From assembly GCA_002353935.1 (NCBI GenBank), contig DEKP01000001.1, positions 1 through 5,578 of the forward strand: a stretch of DNA of 5,578 nt, given 5' to 3'. The number at the start of each line of letters is the position of its first letter. Within the stretch, counting starts at the first letter, position 1. Position numbers and translations under genes: made by a program. This document shows, piece by piece, positions 1-5,393 of the stretch. The notes beneath the pieces were generated by a model. The model made no database searches. It saw only the letters and a program-made list of their open reading frames with translations, and was not told the DNA's origin. This DNA comes from Ruminococcaceae bacterium UBA2719 (GTDB taxonomy: Bacteria; Bacillota; Clostridia; Oscillospirales; Acutalibacteraceae).

Positions 1-1
1 G

Positions 2-340
2 TACAAAGAAAATTCTCAGCCGGCCGGATGGACCAAAGCTCTTTATAGTAATGGGTGTTATGTAACTATAAGCTCAGATTTTAAAAATGATAAGATAACC
101 TTGTACGCCCAGTGGAAGAAAATTGGAACAAACCTATCTATTAACAATACAACTGAAGTAATCAAAGGCGACGTTAACGGTGATGGTGCTTTAACTATAA
201 ACGATGTTACAAAACTACAACGCTATCTAGCTGAGTTCGAGAGTTTTAATGACAAACAAATGAAAGCTGCAGATGTTAACAACGACGGTGAAGTAAGCGT
301 CAAAGATATTACAGCTATGCAGTGCCTTATTAATAATTAA
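2..340 (+). CDS. Secreted/surface protein with InlB-type repeat and C-terminal type I dockerin (5' truncated)
   Basis: This is the last 112 residues of a larger protein; the frame is open back to the window edge, so the start lies outside. The first ~36 residues end in the ITLYAQWK signature that closes InlB B-repeat/Flg_new (Listeria-Bacteroides) repeats, which are common in long extracellular proteins of gut Clostridia. After a short linker comes a complete type I dockerin (about 167-337). It has two calcium-binding loops, DVNGDG at 170-187 and DVNNDG at 272-289, each followed by a helix (INDVTKLQRYL and VKDITAMQCLI). Dockerins bind cohesin modules on scaffoldins, so by family knowledge the protein is exported and docked to a cell-surface or cellulosome-like complex. 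The two loop helices differ (KLQRYL versus AMQCLI), so the usual internal symmetry is partly lost. The catalytic or adhesive portion is not visible, so the function of the whole protein is unknown. It is unrelated to the downstream operon, being separated by a 380-nt spacer with hairpins. Confidence 0.9.
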   Translation, partial: YKENSQPAGWTKALYSNGCYVTISSDFKNDKITLYAQWKKIGTNLSINNTTEVIKGDVNGDGALTINDVTKLQRYLAEFESFNDKQMKAADVNNDGEVSVKDITAMQCLINN

Positions 341-418
341 GCTTAAATTCAATTAGATTTTGTACAATTTTAAGATGCGTTTTTTTAATATGAATTCGCA
401 TAAAATATAAATAATAAT

Positions 419-462
419 GGGCTGTCACAAAACTTTTCGTTTTGTGACAGCCCTGAATTTTT
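419..462 (+). terminator. Perfect 15-bp hairpin, probable intrinsic terminator of the dockerin gene
   Basis: Arms 419-433 (GGGCTGTCACAAAAC) and 439-453 are exact reverse complements around a 5-nt TTTTC loop. A T5 run follows at 458-462, but it is separated from the stem by TGAA, so the U-tract is not ideally placed. The hairpin lies 78 nt after the dockerin stop and on the correct side to end that transcript. The GC-rich foot and the very exact symmetry would also fit a dispersed palindromic element or a remnant of insertion-sequence ends; the window alone cannot separate the two. Confidence 0.55.
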
Positions 463-532
463 AAATCTAAATAATGTTTTATAAACCGCTTACAGAATAC
501 ATTTAAGTAAGGAAAGCCAGAGGGCGTGAGCT

Positions 533-582
533 TGTAAAATAAAGAGTGTAAGTTAGAAAAAACTTACACTCTTTATTTTACA
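533..582. terminator. Perfect 22-bp hairpin, bidirectional terminator-like or element remnant
   Basis: Arms 533-554 and 561-582 are exact reverse complements over 22 bp with an AGAAAA loop at 555-560. The stem has A-rich left and T-rich right feet (TAAAATAAAG / CTTTATTTTA), so the T-rich strand could act as the U-tract in either direction. It sits between the first hairpin and the operon promoter and would insulate the operon from upstream transcription. The stem is long and nearly free of GC clamps, unlike a compact intrinsic terminator, so a mobile-element remnant is a real alternative. Confidence 0.45.
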
Positions 583-644
583 TCTAAAACAGGTCACATC
601 TATTTACAACACAAAGGCAATAATTATATAGTTAAAATAAATTG

Positions 645-674
645 TTGAAAATTCATATTTATTTGTGGTAGAAT
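645..674 (+). promoter_or_regulatory. Sigma-A promoter with extended -10, driving the acyl-transfer operon
   Basis: A TTGAAA -35 (645-650, 5 of 6 to consensus) is followed after 18 nt by TAGAAT (669-674, 5 of 6). TG at 666-667 supplies the extended -10 element. Transcription should start near 681, leaving a ~40-nt leader before the ATG at 721. This placement also argues against the in-frame TTG at 679 being the start of the first gene. No obvious operator or riboswitch is seen in the leader; only a 5-bp dyad (688-702) lies just before the ribosome binding site. Confidence 0.75.
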
Positions 675-703
675 AAATTTGTATGTATCTAAATATCTTA
701 GAC

Positions 704-712
704 GAAGGAAAG
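704..712 (+). promoter_or_regulatory. Ribosome binding site fixing the hydrolase start
   Basis: GAAGGAAAG lies about 8-11 nt before the ATG at 721. The alternative upstream TTG (679) has no purine-rich site before it and falls at or upstream of the predicted transcription start, so 721 is preferred. Confidence 0.7.
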
Positions 713-720
713 AAATATTT

Positions 721-1671
721 ATGATTTGGGTATGGGTTATTATCGCAGTATTATTTATCAGCTCAACTTTTATTATGCTGATCTACACCAATAAGATTGC
801 TAAAACTGTTTATAAATCTCTTTTAACCAGAAAAAAGGGCTTGCGCGAGCGCGTTTGTTCCGCTCCCGATAACGAGGAACAGGTAAAAATGTGGAACGAC
901 GGACTCATCTGGGCAAAAGAAAACAAAAAATTCAAAAAAGATTTGAAAATAAAAAGCGAAGAGCTTACTCTGTACGGCGAGTACTACGACTTCGGCTTTG
1001 ACAAATGCGCCGTTATTCTGCCCGGAAGAAGCGAATGTCTTATATATTCATATTATTTTTCTTCGCCGTATAAGGAAAGCGGATGTAACGTACTTTGTAT
1101 CGACTCGCGTTCTACAGGGCTCAGCGACGGTGAGTATAACACCTTGGGAACCAAAGAAAGCGTTGATATTATAAACTGGATAAAACATATTGAAAACACC
1201 TTTGATATCCATCAATTTTATCTTCACTCAATATGCGTAGGCACCTCCGGCGCTTTGATTGCTTTAAATTCAAAAGATTGTCCAAAATCTATTAAAGCTC
1301 TTATCTGCGACGGCTGCTACACCTCTTTTCGCGAGACCTTCAAGCGTCATATGATAGAAGATAAACGCCCGCTTTTTCCTGTACTGGATTTAGTAATGTT
1401 TCATATAAAGCGAAACACCGGCGCAAAAATAATCAAGGACTCTCCGCTGAGACTGGTTAAAAAAATAAATATCCCTGTCTTGTTTTTATTCTCCAAGCAG
1501 GATAAGTTCTCTATACCAAAGAAATCTAAAATTCTGTTTGATGCCTGTGCGTCAAACAATAAAAAACTCGTATGGTTTGAAAAAGGCGCTCACTCACATA
1601 TCAGAATAAATAACGCTGAAAAATATGACAGCACTATAAAAAATTTTGTTGAAGAAATTTCAGCTTTTTAA
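721..1671 (+). CDS. Membrane-anchored alpha/beta hydrolase with Cys at the nucleophile position
   Basis: This 316-residue protein starts at ATG 721; an in-frame TTG at 679 would add 14 residues but lacks a ribosome binding site. Residues 2-22 form one hydrophobic helix followed by Lys/Arg residues, so by the positive-inside rule the catalytic domain should sit on the cytoplasmic face. The rest fits the YqkD/COG1073-type alpha/beta hydrolase fold. It has an oxyanion-loop segment LPGRSE (~100-105, HG replaced by PG), a DSRSTGLSDG segment after strand beta-4, a nucleophile elbow LHSICVGTSG (168-177), a probable acid D261 in SKQD, and a probable His in GAHSH (H291 or H293). The elbow reads S-I-C-V-G where GxSxG is usual, placing Cys172 at the catalytic serine, as in dienelactone hydrolase. 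The gene is first in the operon, 16 nt before the ligase. Role inferred from context: hydrolysis or transfer of an acyl ester or thioester. The substrate is unknown. Confidence 0.8.
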   Translation: MIWVWVIIAVLFISSTFIMLIYTNKIAKTVYKSLLTRKKGLRERVCSAPDNEEQVKMWNDGLIWAKENKKFKKDLKIKSEELTLYGEYYDFGFDKCAVILPGRSECLIYSYYFSSPYKESGCNVLCIDSRSTGLSDGEYNTLGTKESVDIINWIKHIENTFDIHQFYLHSICVGTSGALIALNSKDCPKSIKALICDGCYTSFRETFKRHMIEDKRPLFPVLDLVMFHIKRNTGAKIIKDSPLRLVKKINIPVLFLFSKQDKFSIPKKSKILFDACASNNKKLVWFEKGAHSHIRINNAEKYDSTIKNFVEEISAF

Positions 1672-1687
1672 AAGGTAAGGATATATT

Positions 1688-3760
1688 ATGAAGAAAATTC
1701 TGCGCGATTATATAAACTACAATCAAACAAAGCTCGAAAACAGCGATAAAACGCTAAAAGATATCTATGACCTTATGTTTCGCTGCAAGGATCACATAAT
1801 AGCGGAAACATACGAGAATTTCAGAATAAGGCAATACACATACAAAGAAGTTGACGCTTGGATAGAAAAATCCGCCGCCGCTTTATATTCCCTCATAGGC
1901 GCTAACCATAAATATGTCGCTATAGAAATGGAAAACGACATAAAATGGATCGTTGCCTTTTGGGCTGTTTTAAAAAGCGGCAACAAGCCCTATCTTGTCA
2001 ACTGCCGCCATCCTAAAAATTTGTCACAAGAACTTATAAAGAATCTTGACATAGAATATGTCATCGGGCTTTCCAAAACTAAATTAAACGCAAAATATAT
2101 AGACTTTTCCGAGTTTGGTGAAAGAGAAAACTCTTCCTCTTTGCTACAATCGGCGGTTCAGGATAACGAAAACGAAAGCTTCTCGCCGGTTGCCCCTGAT
2201 CTTTTTGAAAACGAAATCGCACTTTCAACTTCCGCTACATCTATGCACGCAGTTGTTTGCTTTTACTCAGGCAGTGAAATCAGCAATCAGATTTTAAACG
2301 CAAAGGATATTTTATCTCACTCAAAGCGAATGGCTTATCACTATAAAGGATATCTAAAGCAACTGGCGTTTTTACCGTTTTATCACGTTTTCGGCTTATT
2401 TGCCGTTTATTTTTGGTTTATATTTTTCGGCAGAACACTGGTGTTTTTAAAAGACTATTCTCCAAAAACGATACTCAGCACCTGCAGACGCCACAATGTT
2501 ACTCATATTTTCGCCGTTCCCATGCTTTGGCACACCATAGAAAAAGAACTCAACGACGAGATAAACAAACAGGGTGAAAAAAAGCGCAGAAAATTTGAAA
2601 AAGGAATAAAAATCTGTACCAAGCTTCAAAACATCGCTCCGTTTTTAGGCGCAAAATTATCACAAAAAATAATGAGAGAAGTAACCGACAATTTGTTTGG
2701 ACAATCCGTAGGCTTTTGTATCAGCGGAGGAAGCTATCTCAGAGACTCCGCGCTGAAAACAATCAACGGCATCGGATATCCTCTGCACAACGGATACGGA
2801 ATGAGCGAGGTTGGAATAACCTCTGTTGAGCTTAGAAAAAAGGTCTGTGAACGCAATCAAAACTCAGTCGGCAGACCATTCTCCTCGGTTGAATATAAAA
2901 TTTCAAAGCAAGGTACCTTGATGATCCGCGGAAAATCAATTTGCAAAAAAATGATAACAGACGGCAGGCTTACAGAAAACAACGATTGGTTTGACTCTGG
3001 GGATATCGCCAGGTGCTTTAACGGAAATTTCTATATTATAGGAAGATCAAGCGACATTGTAATAACCGAAAACGGCGAAAATGTTAATCCCGACGTTCTG
3101 GAAAAAGCCTTTGAAATACCCTATGCCAACAGATTCTCTGTTTTAGGGCTTGAGCTATCTAAGCTTGAAGAATCTGACGCAAACGATAAAACCGGCATTA
3201 AAAACAATCAAAAAAATAAAGCTTATGCTTGTAATACAGACGAAAAACTTTCGATGGTTGTAGAAATTTCAAAAACGCTCAATATTGCTCAAATAAGCGA
3301 CATCAAAAATTATATAGAATACAAAAACCGCCTCTTGCCCGTTTCTTCCCAGATAACAGACTTCTATTTTACTTATGACGAGATAGCCGCCAAATCCGCT
3401 ATAAAAGTTGGCCGTCCGTATCTTAAAAGAGAAATTTTAAACGGCAATATCAAATTAATTCCATTTTCAAAATTCTCTGTCTGCAAAGATGAAAATTCTG
3501 AAAAAAACTCTTTGTCTCAATCAACCTCTAAACAAAAAGAAACGATCAGAAAAATCATAGCAGACGTTTTGAAGAAAAAGCCTGATGAAATCACAGACCA
3601 TGCACATATCATCCACGATTTAGGCGCAACCAGCCTTGAATACTTTGCTATAATAATGGACATAGGAGAAACGTTTAAAATCGAAAGCTTTGATGAAAAA
3701 GAACAGTATTGTTATACGGTTGATGAATTTTGCAATTACTTGGAAAGGCATAAAAAATAA
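1688..3760 (+). CDS. AMP-forming acyl ligase (ANL superfamily) fused to a C-terminal acyl carrier protein domain
   Basis: This 690-residue protein starts at ATG 1688 with AAGGTAAGG 7 nt upstream. Residues ~1-600 form an adenylate-forming acyl ligase. Recognisable parts are LPFYHVFG (229-236), ISGGSYL, the A5 motif GYGMSEVG (369-376), the A7 motif DSGDIAR with D439, the hinge/A8 region IGRSSDIV with R453, and an A10-like K573 in IKVGR. Residues ~617-690 are an ACP domain with DLGATSLE, where Ser649 should carry 4'-phosphopantetheine. By family knowledge it makes acyl-AMP and loads it on a carrier thiol, here probably its own ACP or the separate ACP encoded at 5088. Two oddities stand out. The A3 P-loop position reads TSATSMHA (181-188), lacking the usual glycines and lysine. 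There is also a ~30-residue polar insertion (~490-520, rich in Asn, Lys, Asp and Glu) between the hinge and C-terminal lobe. The stop overlaps the next start by one base (TAATG). Substrate unknown; a fatty acid is most likely from context. Confidence 0.85.
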   Translation: MKKILRDYINYNQTKLENSDKTLKDIYDLMFRCKDHIIAETYENFRIRQYTYKEVDAWIEKSAAALYSLIGANHKYVAIEMENDIKWIVAFWAVLKSGNKPYLVNCRHPKNLSQELIKNLDIEYVIGLSKTKLNAKYIDFSEFGERENSSSLLQSAVQDNENESFSPVAPDLFENEIALSTSATSMHAVVCFYSGSEISNQILNAKDILSHSKRMAYHYKGYLKQLAFLPFYHVFGLFAVYFWFIFFGRTLVFLKDYSPKTILSTCRRHNVTHIFAVPMLWHTIEKELNDEINKQGEKKRRKFEKGIKICTKLQNIAPFLGAKLSQKIMREVTDNLFGQSVGFCISGGSYLRDSALKTINGIGYPLHNGYGMSEVGITSVELRKKVCERNQNSVGRPFSSVEYKISKQGTLMIRGKSICKKMITDGRLTENNDWFDSGDIARCFNGNFYIIGRSSDIVITENGENVNPDVLEKAFEIPYANRFSVLGLELSKLEESDANDKTGIKNNQKNKAYACNTDEKLSMVVEISKTLNIAQISDIKNYIEYKNRLLPVSSQITDFYFTYDEIAAKSAIKVGRPYLKREILNGNIKLIPFSKFSVCKDENSEKNSLSQSTSKQKETIRKIIADVLKKKPDEITDHAHIIHDLGATSLEYFAIIMDIGETFKIESFDEKEQYCYTVDEFCNYLERHKK

Positions 3761-4419
3761 TGAAAAAAATCAAAGAAAGCAAATTTGTAATAGGCTTTGT
3801 AAAGGTAACGGGAGCTCTGCCCGCACTGCTGTTTTTCAAGCCTAAGGTTTATTATTCAAAAGCAAACACAAAAAAACAAAAACTCAGTCGTCCGTCGATA
3901 CTTGTATCGAACCACACTTCCCTTATGGACTTTGCTTTATATCTATTAGTATTTTTCAATGTAAATATAAGATTTTTAATGGCAGAGGTATTGTTTGGAA
4001 AAAACAAGCTTTTTTCTTGGTTTTTATATAAACTTGGCGCTATCTTTGTTAATCGCGACAATTTTGACTTTGGTTTTATGGGCGAAGCGCTTGAGAGCCT
4101 GGATAAGGGCAGGGTAATAGGAATCTTCCCCCAGGGCAGGCTTCCAGTAGGCGATAAAGTCTTTCCTTTCAAGCCAAGCATGGCGTTTATTGCTTTGCAT
4201 ACAGACGCTCCTGTTATTCCCGTTTATACTGACGGAAACTATTCTCTGTTCAAACGAGCACGAATAATAATCGGCGAAGAAATGTATATAAAAGACATCT
4301 GTCCAAAGGGCATGAGCGATAAAGAGGCTGTAGATTTTTTTACAAAAGAAACTCAAAAGCGTGTCTATGAGCTAAAAGACGAATTAACGGCCATAACGGA
4401 GAATAAGAATGAAAGATAA
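3760..4419 (+). CDS. PlsC-type acyltransferase (lysophospholipid acyltransferase superfamily), first copy
   Basis: This 219-residue protein starts at the ATG overlapping the ligase stop, with GGAAAGG 11 nt upstream. The four blocks of the LPLAT/AGPAT family are present: NHTSLMD (51-57, the HxxxxD catalytic pair H52 and D57), GAIFVNRD (93-100, with R99), IFPQGR (122-127) and APVIPVY (150-156). The third block has Gln125 where FPEG is the rule. Length is usual for a single-domain PlsC. The hydrophobic stretch at about 18-27 and segments near 59-85 suggest close contact with the membrane rather than a clear spanning helix. By family it moves an acyl chain from acyl-ACP or acyl-CoA to a hydroxyl or amine acceptor; in this operon acyl-ACP is the likely donor. 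The acceptor (lysophosphatidate, another lysolipid, a glycolipid or an amino compound) cannot be read from the sequence. The stop overlaps the next gene by 11 nt. Confidence 0.85.
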   Translation: MKKIKESKFVIGFVKVTGALPALLFFKPKVYYSKANTKKQKLSRPSILVSNHTSLMDFALYLLVFFNVNIRFLMAEVLFGKNKLFSWFLYKLGAIFVNRDNFDFGFMGEALESLDKGRVIGIFPQGRLPVGDKVFPFKPSMAFIALHTDAPVIPVYTDGNYSLFKRARIIIGEEMYIKDICPKGMSDKEAVDFFTKETQKRVYELKDELTAITENKNER

Positions 4420-5095
4420 GAAAAAGCCTTCAAAATTTTTCAGAGTTTTTAATTTAAAATTATTTTTTCTGGACTCTGCCCGCTTTTTGTATATGCTGAG
4501 TTTTCCGTTTTTGCGCGTTAAAAAGTTCGGTTTAGATAAAAAAAGATATAAAACAAAACTCAAAGGCGCTATGATACTTGCGTGTAATCACTCCTCCTTT
4601 ACAGACGCCCCCTTTATCGGAGCATCATTTTTTTATCGGCGCGTCTATTTTTTAGCAGCCAAAGAGGTAATGAACACAAAGCTCAAAAATCTTTTATTAA
4701 AAGGAGCGGGATGCATAAAAATTGACCGTGAGAATACAGATATAAAGGCTATAAGAGAATGTGTTGAGGTTTTAAAAAACGGTCGCCTTTTGTGTTTATT
4801 TCCTCAAGGAATGATTGAAAAAAGCGATAGCTTAAATCAAGTAAAATCCGGCGCGGTGCTTATAGCATCAAACGCCAAAGCACCTATTTTGCCCATATAT
4901 TCCGAAAAAAGGAAAAACATATTTAAAAGCCGCAAGATGGTTATCGGAACCCCTATTAACATTAACGAGTATTTTTCCAAACGTATACCCTCAATTGACG
5001 ATATTAATTTTGCGGCAAATGCTCTGCTGCGATCTTTGGAAGAATGTAAAAAAATATTTGATGAATTAGATCAGAAAGGTAAAAATTATGAGTGA
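4409..5095 (+). CDS. PlsC-type acyltransferase (lysophospholipid acyltransferase superfamily), second copy
   Basis: This 228-residue protein starts at ATG 4409 with GGAG (4398-4401) 7 nt upstream, inside the end of the previous gene. It carries the same four family blocks: NHSSFTD (60-66, H61 and D66 catalytic), GCIKIDREN (101-109, R107), LFPQGMI (130-136) and APILPIY (158-164). As in the gene before it, FPEG is replaced by FPQG (Gln133), but block three continues MIEKS instead of RLPVG and the rest is well diverged. The pair is therefore an old duplication or two recruited paralogues, not a recent copy. A basic, aromatic N-terminus (about 1-45) should favour membrane association. Two different acyltransferases in a row suggest two acylation steps on one acceptor, comparable to PlsB/Y then PlsC in phospholipid synthesis. 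This is inference. It overlaps the ACP gene by 8 nt. Confidence 0.85.
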   Translation: MKDKKKPSKFFRVFNLKLFFLDSARFLYMLSFPFLRVKKFGLDKKRYKTKLKGAMILACNHSSFTDAPFIGASFFYRRVYFLAAKEVMNTKLKNLLLKGAGCIKIDRENTDIKAIRECVEVLKNGRLLCLFPQGMIEKSDSLNQVKSGAVLIASNAKAPILPIYSEKRKNIFKSRKMVIGTPININEYFSKRIPSIDDINFAANALLRSLEECKKIFDELDQKGKNYE

Positions 5096-5321
5096 TTTAG
5101 ATAAGTTAAAAAGTATTTTTGAAGATTTGTTTGGCGATGATATAGATCTCGACAGTATTAATGAACACAGCCGTTTTGCAGAAGATTTATCAATGAACTC
5201 AATAGCCATGCTCTCCATGGCTATTGCTATTGAGGATGAATTCAACATAAAATTTGATAACGATGATTTCAAAACTCTAAAGACCGTAAAAGACGTTCTT
5301 TCAAAAATCAAAAACAATTAA
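5088..5321 (+). CDS. Free-standing acyl carrier protein
   Basis: This 77-residue acidic protein starts at ATG 5088 (AGAAAGGT 7 nt upstream, within the end of the acyltransferase gene). The length, helical pattern and acidic helix II match ACPs. The phosphopantetheine site is DLSMNSIAML (33-42), with Ser38 as the attachment residue. The canonical housekeeping form is DLGADSL, so the G, A, D and L positions differ, marking it as a specialised carrier rather than the fatty-acid synthase AcpP. Helix III (SMAIAIEDEFNIKF) follows the usual E-D-E-F pattern. It is the last gene of the operon and probably donates acyl chains to the two upstream acyltransferases after being loaded by the ligase. No good intrinsic terminator follows it; the next promoter begins only 5 nt after its stop. 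Confidence 0.9.
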   Translation: MSDLDKLKSIFEDLFGDDIDLDSINEHSRFAEDLSMNSIAMLSMAIAIEDEFNIKFDNDDFKTLKTVKDVLSKIKNN

Positions 5322-5326
5322 AGTCC

Positions 5327-5355
5327 TTGACTTTTATAAGAATAACAAATATACT
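5327..5355 (+). promoter_or_regulatory. Sigma-A promoter for the zinc-ribbon protein gene
   Basis: TTGACT (5327-5332) and TATACT (5350-5355) are each 5 of 6 to consensus with an ideal 17-nt spacer. Transcription should start near 5362, giving a ~32-nt leader before the ATG at 5394. A small dyad, AAGTC-CTT-GACTT (5321-5333), covers the -35; it is too short to count as a terminator. This promoter marks the downstream gene as a separate unit, though read-through from the operon is possible. Confidence 0.8.
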
Positions 5356-5380
5356 AAAATTACCGAAATTAATAAATTCT

Positions 5381-5387
5381 GGGGGGA
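5381..5387 (+). promoter_or_regulatory. G-run ribosome binding site
   Basis: GGGGGGA sits 6 nt before ATG 5394. The run of six G differs from the purine-mixed sites elsewhere in the window but still pairs with the 16S anti-Shine-Dalgarno CCUCC through its GGGGGA end. It supports 5394 as the start. Confidence 0.65.
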
Positions 5388-5393
5388 TTTATA

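Noticed and set aside
330..563. Open frame on the - strand through the spacer and the first hairpin
   Set aside because: It has no convincing start or ribosome binding site, reads through a perfect palindrome, and the translated sequence (including SGFPYLNVFCKRF) matches no family I recognise. Treated as chance, though a transposase remnant cannot be excluded without a protein search.
688..702. TCTAA-ATATC-TTAGA dyad in the operon leader as an operator or attenuator
   Set aside because: A 5-bp AT-rich dyad is expected by chance in such sequence, and it matches no regulator site known to me.
679..720. Upstream TTG start for the hydrolase, adding 14 basic residues
   Set aside because: The TTG lies at or before the predicted transcription start of the 645-674 promoter and has no ribosome binding site, whereas ATG 721 has GAAGGAAAG and begins directly with the membrane helix.
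3852..4356. Two ~110-codon - strand frames opposite the first acyltransferase
   Set aside because: They are antisense to a gene with clear catalytic motifs, lack ribosome binding sites and give no recognisable protein.
5066..5317. 83-codon - strand frame opposite the ACP gene
   Set aside because: It is a Ser/Leu-rich shadow of the acidic ACP coding sequence, with no independent support.
5321..5333. AAGTC-CTT-GACTT dyad after the ACP gene as operon terminator
   Set aside because: Only 5 bp with a 3-nt loop and no T-run of useful length; it overlaps the -35 of the next promoter, so it was not called a terminator.
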